64,000 bases of DNA, taken from NCBI GenBank assembly GCA_031002005.1, contig CM061919.1:36235088-36299087 (forward strand). The letters run 5' to 3'. This document shows positions 35,206 to 45,896 of this stretch, in pieces (within the stretch, counting starts at the first letter, position 1; every line of letters starts with the position of its first letter). Source of the DNA: Vandiemenella viatica (taxonomy: Eukaryota > Arthropoda > Insecta > Orthoptera > Morabidae). Below the pieces are notes generated by a model. The model worked only from the letters and a program-made list of their open reading frames with translations, was not told the origin of the DNA and did not search any database. Both the position numbers and the translations under genes were made by a program.

Positions 35206-35453
35206 CCAAACCACAAAGCCCAACATTACGAGGCTAGAGCGGGAAGCATTGAGTGAACCACGCAGTAATGAATATACTGTCATCACGCCTGCTGACAAGG
35301 GAAACGGGACAGTTCTTCTATCCATGGAAGAATACGACAAAAAAGTTAGGAGCTTATTAGACGACACTTCTTGCAATTCCTTAGAAGCTGATCCTACATC
35401 CAAAATAGTCTCAAAAACAAAATCCCTTCTCAAAAAATCCGGTTTACCAGAGG

Positions 35454-35720
35454 TTTTTTTTTTTTTTTTTTTTTGGTAACTGCTTTACGTCCCTTTTTAA
35501 CATCGAGGTCTTTAGAGACGGGAAAGGATGGGGGGCAAGGATGGGGGCAAGGAATGGGAAGGAATTCGGCCATGGCCTTTTGAAGGAAGCATACCGGCAT
35601 TTGCCTGGAGTGATTTGGAGAAACCATGGAAAACCCAAATCTGGATGCCCGGACGCGGATTCGAAACGCCGTCCTCCCGAATGCGAGGCGAGAACGCTAA
35701 CCGTTACACCGCCCCGCTCG
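35454..35720 (-). mobile_element. tRNA-derived SINE with TSD inside the PLE
   Basis: A T-run at 35454-35474 (poly-A tail on the minus strand) is followed by the SINE body and the tRNA-like head ending at 35720. GTTTACCAGAGG is duplicated at 35442-35453 and 35721-35732. Removal restores the PLE frame GLPE-ETIKN. Near-B-box GGATTCGAAACGCC lies at 35657-35670 (complement on the minus strand). Confidence 0.95.
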
Positions 35721-35854
35721 GTTTACCAGAGGAGACCATCAAGAATCTACGATCTCGTGCAGCCAGGCCACCACGTTATAAGACCTACAGGAAATTCATA
35801 AGGAGAACTTGCCTTTACGACCTGTTGCCAGTACAATCGGTGTTCCCACAGACC

Positions 35855-36703
35855 ATCTACATCTACATATATACTCTGCAATTCACAAAATTGTGGGTGG
35901 CAGAGGGTGCTCAGCACCAAAGCTAATCTCTTTGCTGTGCATTCCAATCCCTAATAGTACGAGGGAAAAAAGAATTCATATAAGAATCAGTCCGGCACCT
36001 TATTTCTCTAATTTTATCTTTCCTGTCCTTCCGACTCAAATAGGTTGGTGGAAGAAGTATTTCACTACACTCATGAGTGAAAGTAGGAGTACGCATGTTT
36101 TCCAATAAGTTTAAACGAAACGTGTGTCGTCTATCTACCAGAGACTCCCAACCTAATCTACTAATCAGTTCTGTGACGCTTTCATAAGGACTGTAGTAAG
36201 CGGTCACGAATCGAGCGGCTCTTCTCTGTACTTTCTCTATACTTTCGATCAATCCCTTACGAAACGGGTCCCAAATGGCACAACAATAATCCAAATGTGG
36301 ACGCACAAGAGATTTGTACGCTATCTCCTTTGTTTGTTCATTACAATTTTTCAAGATTCTACCTATGAATCGCAGCCTAGAATTTGCTCTACCTACTAAA
36401 GAATTAATGTGTATGTCCCATTTCATGTTCCTTTGTACTGTTACTCCCAAATATTTAATAGAATCGACCATATCAATAACTGTATTGTTTAACTCGTATT
36501 TCTGAACAATCGGATTCTTTTTGTTAGTTATGCTCATTGTCTTGCACTTTTTACAGTTTAGAGTAAGTTGCCACTCAGCGCACCAAGCCAAAATAACATC
36601 CAGATCGCGCTGAATTTCTAAGCAATCGGCCAAAGTTCTTACTTCCCTATAAATAACCGCATCATCAGCAAACAATCTAAAAAGGCTTTTCAATTTGTCT
36701 CCG
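35855..36703 (-). mobile_element. CR1/L2-like LINE, 5'-truncated, microsatellite tail
   Basis: Minus-strand RT from the catalytic FADDAVIYRE through YLGVTVQRNMKW, LVRPHLDYCCAIWDP, VQRRAARFVT and SVTELISRLGWESL to the C-terminus at about 35923. The 3' end is a TGTAGA-type repeat (35855-35870 complement). It belongs to the same family as the copy at 51198-52400. It inserted between PLE residues GVPTD and QLAKYL with at most a 3-bp (ACC) duplication. The frame is open for about 260 residues, suggesting a fairly young but truncated copy. Confidence 0.9.
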
Positions 36704-38607
36704 ACCAACTGGCAAAATATCTCACACGCCAACTAAGTCCACTGGTGGACCATTTTATACACCATTTTATGAATTCTGCTGAATTCGTACACACACTCCA
36801 GGGTCTGGCCTTGTTAGATTCCGACCTCATGATAAGCTTTGATCTTGTTTCTCTGTTTACACAGGTGCATGTCAAGGAGACCTTGAAACTAAATCAACAG
36901 AATTTGGACCAAGGGATTGCAGACCTGTTCCAGCATGTGCTCACATCTACGTATTTCATGAGAGGGCAGTACTATGACCAAATTTATGGTGTGGCTATGG
37001 GCTCACCACTTACTCCTGTGGTAGCCAATTTATATACAGAGGACTTTGAGGAGAGGGCTCTGGACATTGCTCCATTAAAACCAAGATGTTTCTTCCGATA
37101 CTTGGGTGAAATGTTTGTAATTTGGTCACACGACTCCGTGGCACTTGAAGAATTCTTGGAACACCTGAACTCAAGCCATCCTATCATATGTTTCACCATG
37201 GAAGTTGATAGAGATGGCATGATGCCATTCCTGAACATATGGATTAAACGTAAGCCAGATGGCACTTTCGCGCATAGTGTTTACAGGAAACCTATGCATA
37301 TAGACCTGTATTTAGGGGCTACCAGTTTTAATCACCCAGCTCAGCGGTAAACTGCATTGACAACACTGGTCCATCATGCGCGAACTGTCTCGTACAGTGA
37401 TAGCCTGCAAGAAGGACTAAGGCACAAATGGCAGGTTATTCCAAAGAGCTTATTAAACAGGCTTTTCTTCCCCACAGACTGAGACTATCACCTGAACAAG
37501 AAGAATCTCCAAAAACTGTCGCCATGTTGCCTTATGCCGGGAATACTTCTCGAAAGATCGGAAGAATTTTAGCAAGATATGGCGTAAGGAGTATGTTCCG
37601 TCCACCATCGAAGTTACGGGATATGTTGTGCATGAAGAAAGAAGAAATCAGTCTTTGAGTCCCGGGAGTTTATTCAATCCCTTGTGAATACGGCAAAGTA
37701 TACATCGGCCAAACCATAAGAAATATCAAGGAACACCGCACCGAACACCAATGATATCTGCAGTTACTACAATTGGAAAAATCTGTGTTAGCAGAAGAGT
37801 GCTACAGAAAATTTTCACAACATCAACTTCGACAATACTGAAGTTTTGGCTAAGATATCTTATTTCTGGGACTCGGTGATCAGATAAGCACTGGAGATTC
37901 GAATAAGAGACAACAGCATCAACAGAAATTGTGGTCTCTTCCTGAGCGAAGCTTCGGAGCTGATTGATGGAGAGCTGAACGTTTTAGACACAACCGTCCG
38001 GGGGGAGGCCGTCTGTACGTGTCAATCAATGGGAGTGCTGTTCCGTTGCGGGCCAGACTCATATTGAGCCAACCAGGAGATAAATCGGCCTGATTGGTCA
38101 GCTCTAGAACCCTCTTTTAGCCTGGGGTAATGCCGCTGGTTAAGCAACATTGAGCATGGTTAGCACTTGGATGGGTGACTGCCAAGGATACCGCTGTGGA
38201 GCCACGAGATGCAAGCCACTCAATGCTGCCTGTTAAGTAACGCTGAGCGTGATGTCATTAGACCCTTTCTTGAGATTCAGCCGAACCGGTCACACCCCAT
38301 CTGAGTTCAATGGAAGCGCCAACTAATGGGAGAGTGGCGGGAAGTCTCTCTAGCCACGGGCTACTTATAGAAGGCAGGACTCGCTCGCGCAGTCACACTT
38401 TTGGCTTCGTTATGACAGCTTACCTGACGAAGGCAGTGGAGGTTGCTGCCGAAACGTTGGGTATTAAAGAAATTACGTTTAATAAAGATATTATCTGGTA
38501 GACAACCCGTGAAGATTTTGTTTCATTTATATGCTGAATTCTCATATAAGCCTATAGTTGTCTGTGTTACCATTAGTTTGTTGAACAATTCCTGTACTAC
38601 TACTCAC

Positions 38608-38792
38608 CTGTAATTCAGACTCTAGAGATGACACTGGCAATGAAGCTTTCTGTGAGAAAAGTGCACAGCACATTGGTGTAGCAAATGTTAGGAAGAAACC
38701 ACACATCACCACCTGGAGTGGGGCTGAAATACTTGGATAGCGTTGCAGAATGCCTCGCTTCTCCAGATGATCCATTATAAAAGGACTCAACC
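38608..38792 (-). CDS. Sfxn1-3: Sideroflexin-1/3 homologue, internal exon
   Basis: Minus strand, 185 nt. An acceptor TTTTCAG precedes it and a donor CAG/GTGAGT follows at 38607. Translation gives PFIMDHLEKRGIL, then ISAPLQV, a hydrophobic segment, FATPMCCALFSQK and SLPVSSLESELQ. This closely follows the C-terminal region of sideroflexin-1/3, including the conserved FATPxCCALFPQ-like motif and the last transmembrane segment. Sideroflexins are multi-pass inner mitochondrial membrane carriers, and SFXN1/3 transport serine for one-carbon metabolism. The exon ends in phase 0 just before the short C-terminal tail exon. Neighbouring exons were not found in the window, probably because introns are long and filled with repeats. 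A PLE lies 47 bp downstream of the donor. Confidence 0.9.
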
Positions 38793-38994
38793 CTGAAAAT
38801 TACAAATGTGCTATTATTAACAAGAAGAGCATTGATAATATTTAATTATAAATAATGAAAACATGATAGCAAAAGAAACACTAAAGAGACCCTCATAATG
38901 TCTATATCTAAAAAACACTAATCGCATTTTTAAATACTTGCTGCTGGAAAGTAAAAATGTAAATTTATATTTTTCTAAATCTAAAATATTGTTA

Positions 38995-39135
38995 TAAATG
39001 AAATGTTCTCGGGAATCTAGCCAAGTGAGAACGTTTGTAATGCACAACATTTCAGCGGTCATATCTTCTGCCACCGTTGTCAAGTGACTGCTGCCTGTGG
39101 GTAATGGGGTTGCTTGTATATCGCGTGACAAATAG
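38995..39135 (-). mobile_element. PLE terminus fragment
   Basis: The minus strand contains a stem-loop ending ACCGCTGAAATGTTGTG, and the GTTCTCACTTGGCTAG, CCCGAGAACATTT tail, an arrangement matching other PLE ends in the window (hairpin, GAAA-TGTTGTG, then the CCCGAGAA motif). No coding sequence remains. It lies in the intron upstream of the sideroflexin exon, if that gene extends to higher coordinates. Confidence 0.6.
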
Positions 39136-39159
39136 ATGGCCATCTCTCAGAATATTTTC

Positions 39160-40140
39160 ACAACTAAATCTGGTGATGATTGTATTTCCAAAGGAAACTT
39201 TCTGTTCTTACATACAAGAAGTAGAAGCTTGAATAATATATGTATTTGTTTTGTTGATCATCTGTCTCTTGCCTGGTTTCATGAAATCCTCTATGTTTTG
39301 AGCTAACCTCTTCATCCCAACATAACCATCCTCAATTATTGGCTTCCACATATTGTTATTTTTGCCTTCTTCTACAATAACGTCTCTCGATTATTTCCTC
39401 CACTAACTCGTTAACCAATACCGCATGTCTGAAAACTTCTTTTTGAGACACTCTTTCACCACACATCAATTCCAAAACGCATTTGTTTGATACCTTGTCT
39501 GCCGATTTTTCAAAAGCTACAATGTTCTTTTTTCAGTATTCCTGAAGTCCGAGCTTTACTTCCATAAACTGCTGTATTTTTTGTATTCAATTTTAGAAAC
39601 TTTTTCCAAGTTTTAGGTCAATGTTTGAAACAAAGACTTCATTGTTTTTCAAGAAGACTCACTTGCCAGTGCTACCTGACACTGTTGTTCATTAGGCCTA
39701 CAGTTTTCATTTTACTTACCACACAACAGATTTCACTTAATTCTTTTATTACATCTGATTCTATTTTTATATTTATTCTATTATTACTGCTGTCATTCAT
39801 GTACATTTCAAGACTTCATTTGGTTTATATTTAGTTCAAATTCTTCTCCCAATTTTTATCCAAATCATTCCCCAAATTCTCAATATTATCACTATTGCCC
39901 GATAACAGGACTATTTAATTAAAAAAATCAGATCACTAATTGTTTATCAGTGAACCTTTATGCAGCAGTCATATTTTTGTTTAATGAACTTGATCGCTTC
40001 CTCTACATGTATGCTGAATATTAGTGGTGATAAGCTCATAACATGTTTCCCAACCATTTCAACTGATGCTCTTACGTCTAAGAGTAAAGAAAAAATAAAC
40101 AAAGCAAAACTTCCAATATTATCTAGAGTTATTAATTACA
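39160..40140 (-). pseudogene. Decayed LINE RT (RTE/L1-like)
   Basis: Minus frames contain SPLMFSIHVEEAIKF, then SYADDIVLLSGNSDNIENLGNDL in fragments, and further on a VYGSKARTSGIL-like stretch. These fit the RT palm (YADD) and the connection region of LINE elements of the 'endonuclease-reverse transcriptase' type. Many stops make it a relic. Clade is uncertain. Confidence 0.5.
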
Positions 40141-40379
40141 AAGCTTCACAAACTAATTGTCATGTAAAATGAGAAAATCTAGCAAATTCTAAGTGTAACA
40201 GTGACAAAACTGAACTAACGAATAACAGGATTGCGACAAAAAATCATGGTCCTAAGGATGGAATTACAACAAATTAAACAATCATTCATATTTTTGTCCT
40301 ATTTTAAGCAAATGATTAATTTTTGCACAGAAATTGTAAATAATAATAAAATTTTAACACCAATCAATATTATAAGCAC

Positions 40380-41450
40380 TGCACTTTGACTGCTGTTTAC
40401 GTGTATACACGTCATGCTGCCTGCTGGCCCCGAGTGCTAATGACGAGTTTAGATGCAGCCGCCGGTTTTCCCCTGAGTGCTGTTGACGAGTTAAGCCGCA
40501 CCCGCCTGCCGCTACCTGTGTGCTAATGACGAATATAGACGTGCCGCTACCTGAGTTGTACAGCGGTCTTCACGACCCATTTCTCAATAGCCTTTTGCAG
40601 TTCTGGTCGCTAGCTTATCGCCGTAGGGAGCCTAGGCGTTGCTCTACAGTTCACTATTCAACAGAAATTACATCAGTCTGCTTTGTGTCCTGTATTTTAT
40701 GAAGAAAATGGCAAGACGTCATGAGTGCATTGAGGAAGAAATCATGGAGATTCTTACGAGGAGTGACACTGAGGATGAACTACTTGATTTTGTTGGAAGT
40801 GATAGCTTTTCCACAGAATCGGAAGGCTGTAGTCATAAACCATACTCGTCAGCAGGGGTGACAATGCAGTCTCGTGTTTCAACAAGAGATGTTAGTTGTT
40901 CTGAATCTGAAGAATCAGAAAGTGATAGTGAAACGCTTACGAAGAAATTACGTCTTAGTGATAAATCTGACTGGAAAGAAAATGATTTTCGTCCAGTTAG
41001 TCATGCATTTGATAATACGCTGTCGGGACATGTGTGTCAAATATGGAATGTGCCAAATATTCTGTCAGTTTTCATGTTATTTTTTTACAGAAACTGATGA
41101 AATATATAGCTGATGAAAAGAATCGGTTTTGTATAACCGCTATGGAGAATATTCCAGAATCAGTGCATTCTTGAATAAGTGGAAAGATACTGAATATGAT
41201 GAAATTTTTTGTTTCATAGCTATTTGTCTTCTGATGCATCGCGTGAAAAAAATTGAAAATTAACTAATATTGGACCAGAGATGTTCTTCTAAATACCACA
41301 ATTCTTGGTGAACTTATGTCCAGATACCACTCTTTGTTACTTTGGTGAGGTTTCGTGAGATTTCTCCGAAGAGACAGAAGGAAACATACACGACGAACAC
41401 TGACAAACAATTTTTCAATTTAAAATCTTATTCATGTTGGAGGGATCAAG
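40380..41450 (+). mobile_element. piggyBac-like DNA transposon relic
   Basis: A 5' leader with three diverged copies of a short repeat (CTGAGTGCTGTTGACGAGTT-like units around 40430, 40472 and 40520) precedes a broken transposase frame. I could not find a matching 3' terminal repeat or TTAA duplication, so the right limit is approximate. Confidence 0.55.
40699..41430 (+). pseudogene. piggyBac-type transposase, N-terminal part
   Basis: From a methionine at 40699 the frame is acidic and serine rich (EEEIMEILTRSDTEDELLDFVGSD, then CSESEESESDSE), as in the N-terminal regions of piggyBac-family transposases. After the frame breaks at 41097 the pattern continues with FLNKWKDTEYDEIFCFIAICLLM, resembling the start of the DDE_Tnp_1_7 domain (W-K-D-T then a helix with I-x-A/C-F-I). 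The catalytic aspartates are not reached. It is a truncated, frameshifted copy. Confidence 0.6.
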
Positions 41451-41543
41451 CCATTAGGTAGTGGGGGGATGCTCACACAGAAATTTATCCCATAACTGGC
41501 TATGGACTGAGGAGAGCGATTGAACTGTTGTGAGGGGAACTAT

Positions 41544-41548
<5 letters not shown>

Positions 41549-41599
<51 letters not shown>

Positions 41600-41630
41600 A
41601 TAATATATAATAATAATTATATATATATAT
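41549..41630. repeat. TA microsatellite and AT-rich tract in the left arm
   Basis: A long TA run followed by TAA/TTA variants. It produces tyrosine/isoleucine open frames that are not genes. Confidence 0.95.
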
Positions 41631-42082
41631 ATAATTAAGGAAGGATAGGGAAATATGACCCAACACTTACCACAGATGAAGGCGGCTGGGACGACGAACA
41701 GAAAACAAACACAAGAGAAGCGCAATATTTCGGCCTACAGCAGCCTTAAACGTGCAGAAGGTGAAGCCCCAGGTGGTGTCACATGTGTACACATAGACGG
41801 CCGACTGGTGAATGGCGTCTCAGGCGCGAATGGTAGTTTAGGTGGTGGGAGGGGGGGGGGAGTAAGCTCAAATATTAGATCGATAATCGATACTGATAAC
41901 GATATGTTGTTATTGAAAGAGATGAATAATAACTGGGTGGGGTTATATATATATAACTATAAGTGAAAAGTAAAATAAATGTAAGTAGCATGGAAAATAG
42001 TAAATACAGAACTAAAAAAAAAATTTAAAATAAATAAATATAAATGGTATAGATAATAAGTGCTGGGTCTAGTGGGCAGAAA

Positions 42083-43800
42083 TTATTGGAGATTGAGGCC
42101 AGGAGGATGTCTGGTGTCAAGGATATTCTGGTAGGACAGTTCCCATCTACGAAGTTCAGAGGGGGTCGTATTGTTAGGGAAAACTCTGATTGCTCTAACT
42201 GAAAAACAGATGTTCAAATTATTGATTTTGTGGGAACTGGCATGTTTTGCAACTGAATGGGCCTCATTGTTAGTATAGACTGTCTGCCTGTGGCCATTCA
42301 TTCTGATAGCTAGGGGATTGGTTGTGAGGCCTATATATGAGCTGGAGCAATGGAGGCATGTCAGTTGGTATATGAGGTGTGTTGTCATGCAAGTAGCATG
42401 ACCAATGATAGGGAATGTTTCACCTGTTATAGGATTGGAGTAAGTGGTATTGGCTGGGTGCATGCTGCATGTTTTACAACGGGGTCTATTGCATGGGAAT
42501 GAACCCTGTGGCAGTCTGGGCGAATTACTTGGTGAGTACATGTGGACCAAGATATTACTTAAATTCGGTGGTCTGCTAAAACATGTGCGAGGGGCAGTGG
42601 GTAGAATTTTATGGAGAATGGTGCGCATCCCGGGGAAGGAACGTAGGAAATCATGTCCATGGCGAAGGATTAGGTTAATGGACTCGAGACCAGGGACGTA
42701 CTGAGTGATGAAGGCGGGGCTGTGGTTAGTATCAAGGGGTACTTACTTGGAGTGGCTGTGTGAAGGAAGGGCTATGGCACGGGAGATTTGTTTGTGTATT
42801 AAGTCAGGAGGGTAGCTACGGGAGATGAGAGCTCCAGACAGGTTTTCTGTGTATTGGGAAAGAGATTGTTCATCAGAGCAGATTCGCCTGCCACGGAGGG
42901 CCAGACTGTAAGGAAGGGAACGTTTGATGTGCAAGGGATGACAACTGTTGAAATGAAGATATTGCTGCAGATTGGTCGGTTTGATATGAACAGAAGTATG
43001 TAGGTTATGCAAGGAAACGTCAACATCAAGAAAGGTAACATGAGTATGGGAGTACGTCCAAGTAAAGTTGATGGAGTGGTTGTTTAGGGAATTGAGGAAG
43101 TCTATTAGATGATGCTCATCGTGGGTCCAGATCATAAAGATGTCATCTATGTATCTGAACCACACAAGAGGTTTAATGGGAAGATTGCTGAGGAATCGTT
43201 GTTCCAGACGGCCCAAGAAAAGGTTTGCATAGGATGGTGCCATGCGGGTGCCCATTGCAGTGCCATGTATCTGGTGGTAAATTTGTGAGTTAAAGGAAAA
43301 ATAGTTGTTAGACAGGATGAGGTTAGCCAAGGAAATGAGGAAGGATGTCTTGGGGAGGCTGCCGGGAGGTCGCATTTCCAGGAAGTGTTCCATGGAGCTG
43401 AGGCCCTGTCCATGAGGGATGTTGGTGTAAAGGGAAGAGACATCTATGGAGACAAGGAAGGAGTCAGGTGGTAGAGGAGTGGGGACTGTGGAAAGTCGTT
43501 CAAGGAAGTGTGGGGTGTCTTTAATGAATGAAGGGAGGTCCTGTACAAAAGGCTGGAGGTGCTGATCCACAAAAGCTGAAATCCGTTCTGTAGGAGACCC
43601 ATAAGCCGCAACTATAGGTCTCCCCGGATTTCCAGTTTTGTGGATCTTGGGAAGAAGGTAAAAGGTGGGGGTACGGGGATTCTGTGGGGTAAGGAGGGAC
43701 AAAGAGTTGGGGGAGAGTCCTTGTAAGGGGCCTTGGAGGTCAACCAGAGTGCGTACTTGTTGGCATATTGAGGTTGTAGGATCTGTAGGGTGTGGAAGGT
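42083..43800 (-). pseudogene. PLE reverse transcriptase plus GIY-YIG, one in-frame stop
   Basis: The RT frame (42743-43702, open a little further upstream) shows TFYLLPKIHKTGNPGRPIVA, VSIDVSSLYTNIP, GTAMGTRMAPSYANLF and the catalytic RYIDDIFMIW, all as in PLE reverse transcriptases. It ends at a TAA (42743-42745). The following frame is in the same phase: 38 codons later comes the segment 42083-42628 with a cysteine-rich linker (CNRPRCKTC) and GIY-YIG motif THLIYQLTC...SSYIGLT, then RMNGHRQ. So a single stop separates RT from nuclease, and the rest is intact. The conserved N-terminal region before LLPKIHK is missing. This is the best preserved PLE RT in the window. Confidence 0.9.
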
Positions 43801-44418
43801 ATGTGTTGGTGTTTTTTTTAAGTTCTGTATTTACTATTTTCCATGCTACTTACATTTATTTTACTTTTCACTTATAGTTATATATATATATATCCCCACC
43901 CAGTTATTATTCAACTCATTCAATAACAACATATCGTTATCAGTATCGATTATTGATCTAATATTTGAGCTTACTTCCTCCCCCCCCCTCCCTTACCACC
44001 TAAACTACCATTCGCGCCTGAGACGCCATTCACCAGTCGGCCGTCTATGTGTACACATGTGACGCCGCCTGGGGCTTCACCTTCTGCACGTTTAAGGCTG
44101 CTGTAGGCCAAAATATTGCGCTTCTCTTGTGTTTGTTTTTTGTTCGTCGTCCCAGCCGCCTTCATCTGTGGTAAGTGTTGGGTCATATTTCCCTATCCTT
44201 CCTTAATTTTATTGCCTTAAAGCTTTTTCCTGCTCATTGTTATTATATATATATATATATCTCCCAGAATTCATCGATAGCTCCTTTTACAACAGTTCAC
44301 CCCTCCACCTACACCCTAACTCCAATCCCTAGCCAGTCATGGGATAAACTTTAGTGTTCAGACCACCGTTACACAATGGCTCAATTCCCCCGGCCTGAAT
44401 AAGGTTTAAACTGAGATA

Positions 44419-45543
44419 TTGTTTGTTAGTATGTTTGTGTTCATCACTTGTGTTTTACACTTGTCACAATCTTCAACTTTGGTGAGTTATTTATTAACTT
44501 CCCTATCTTTTGTTATTTATATTGTCTACCATTCCGCGACCAAGCTAAGAACGGCAGTCGGGCGTATCCTGGGAAATGTCAGAGATCACTCGTGTCTCGT
44601 TATAGGAAGACCTCATAATCAATACAGAAGTGCTATCTTTGTCTGTCCAGATGTACAAGTAATGTCCACTGCATTCACGGAGCAAAACAACATTGAAATT
44701 CTCAGTCTAGAAACAATGAACAGGTACCATTTTGTCTTTTTATAAACCACCTGGTGCTGTATTTATGGTCAACAAACCACACAATTTCCATAATAAGCAC
44801 ACACAGATTGCGATCGGTGATGTCAACAATCATAGCAATGTTTGGGGCTATGATCATGAAGATGAGAATGGGGCAGCAGTACAAGAATCAGAATCACCTA
44901 TCTCTAATCCATGATGCAAAACTACCTGTATCAATGGAGGCCTGGTTTCAACATTAACCTCATATTCATTAGTGGCAGTATCAGCCACCAATGCATGAAA
45001 TCTGTCTGTTCTCCAATACCTAACTCATGGTATAGGCCAATAATGTATCAAACACGTGCTGCAGTTAGGCCACAGGAAGTACCTTTCCATAGAAGGTATA
45101 ATTTCAAAAAGGCAAATTGGACAGAATTCTCAGAACTATTGGATTGTGAAGTACTTTCAATAGAACCAATACCAGAATGCTATGACATCTTCAGCATGGC
45201 TGTAAAGAGATGTTTCAGAATGTCTATCCCTCGTAGTTGTCGGACATCGTACATTCTGTCTCACGTCAGAAAAAGCTGCACTACTTACACAATACAACAG
45301 TTTATTTGCAGAAGATCCTTTTGGTGAAGCAACAGTGGAAGTAGGAAACAAACTCATTTCCACTATTAGAGAGACAAAACAGAACCAGTGGATTAAAACT
45401 GTTGAAGACTTAGATTTCGCAAGAGACAGCCATAAAGCACGGACACTTCCAAAGCATCTAAACAATGATCCCACAAAGACCAATGGGCATTATAATATCA
45501 CTGCCAACCAAATAGCCCACCAGCTGCTACTAGTGGGAATGTG
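44419..45543 (+). pseudogene. LINE endonuclease domain relic (jockey/I-like)
   Basis: Plus-strand frames give GRPHNQYRSAIFVCPDVQV, then VVSFYKPPG-like and AIGDVNNHSNVWGYD (the GDxNxH core of the AP-like endonuclease), then SLIHDAKLP, FNINLIFISGSISHQC and a linker ending NQIAHQLLL. These are in the right order for a LINE ORF2 N-terminal half, but in three frames with several stops. The RT is absent: the hAT relic begins where the linker ends. It is a non-functional fragment whose clade is uncertain. Confidence 0.65.
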
Positions 45544-45896
45544 TAATCAGGATGATTGGTTGACAAATGCCTTTCAAGTTTTGATGGCTTCAAGCTTTCG
45601 TTGGGCAAATTTTCACAACAAATCATGCTCTGAGGTACTGGCTCTTCTTCAGTACTCGAAAACACAAACCTGTATTTCAAATAATCCAGGTTATTCTTTA
45701 GCAGATAAGTCTTTTGCTTGTTCACACTGCCTACATTGCAATTACAAATACTTGGTTGTGGTTCAGTAACATTTTCAAACTTCTTATTACTAGCTGTGGA
45801 GGTTGAAGTTTCCTCACCATTTGAATACTCTCTTTTACAATAGGATCCAGTCTTCAACCAACATTCCATAATCACATTAAATCTACTGTCAATCAA
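45498..45896 (-). pseudogene. hAT/ZBED5-like transposase, BED-finger region
   Basis: A 132-residue frame contains NNLDYLKYRFVFSSTEEEPV, then MICCENLPNESLKPSKLERHLSTNHP, a BED-type zinc finger arrangement (C-x2-C is altered to CC, then H-x4-H) typical of the ZBED5/FAM200/GTF2IRD2 group of domesticated and active hAT transposases. The RNase-H-like catalytic domain is not present. The last residues run into LINE-derived sequence, so the true coding part ends near 45540. Confidence 0.7.

Larger units (their letters stand above)
35195..37860 (+). pseudogene. PLE reverse transcriptase and GIY-YIG endonuclease, interrupted
   Basis: The N-terminal part includes VITPADKGNGTVLL and continues to KKSGLPE, where the SINE is inserted. 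It resumes EETIKNLRSRAARPPRYK and then, after a frameshift, RPVASTIGVPTD, where a LINE is inserted. It resumes QLAKYLTRQLSPLVDH and runs open to 37350, including DLVSLFTQV and GVAMGSPLTPVVANLY. The catalytic site reads RYLGEMF instead of RYxDDxF, so the RT is inactive. A stop at 37348-37350 precedes the thumb continuation and the GIY-YIG domain (GVYSIPCEYGKVYIGQT near 37662). PLEs combine this telomerase-related RT with a GIY-YIG nuclease for target-primed insertion. Confidence 0.9.
33824..38545 (+). mobile_element. Penelope-like element, head-to-head inverted dimer, 15-bp TSD
   Basis: The direct repeat ATAAGCCTATAGTTG lies at 33809-33823 and 38546-38560. Inside, a minus-oriented partial copy (33824 to about 35205: RT C-terminus, GIY-YIG, 3' end) is followed by a plus-oriented longer copy (about 35195-38545: RT, GIY-YIG, 3' end). 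Both outer ends show the same terminal sequence in inverted orientation (GAAACAAAATC at the left, GATTTTGTTTC at the right). The plus copy was later hit by a SINE (35454-35720) and a LINE (35855-36703). Inverted, partially truncated flanking copies are characteristic of Penelope elements. The coding regions are broken. Confidence 0.9.
41418..44410 (-). mobile_element. Penelope-like element with about 600-bp inverted terminal repeats
   Basis: 41418-42020 and 43808-44410 are reverse complements with scattered differences and length changes in TA and G/C runs. Matched words include AAGGAAGGATAGGGAAATAT (left) and its complement at the right, and GTACACATAGACGGCCGACT. The unique centre encodes RT and GIY-YIG on the minus strand. 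The N-terminal RT domain is lacking, so the right arm seems to have replaced the 5' region. I saw no TSD. Confidence 0.85.

Noticed and set aside
35650..35720. tRNA gene
   Set aside because: The A and B box-like segments belong to a tRNA-derived SINE with poly-A tail and TSD. The acceptor stem is not intact.
41540..41725. Open frame rich in tyrosine/isoleucine
   Set aside because: It is translation of a TA microsatellite.
41655..41966. 103-residue glycine-rich protein also found at 43971-44186
   Set aside because: It is encoded in the inverted terminal repeats of the PLE, and the frame depends on a G-run of variable length.
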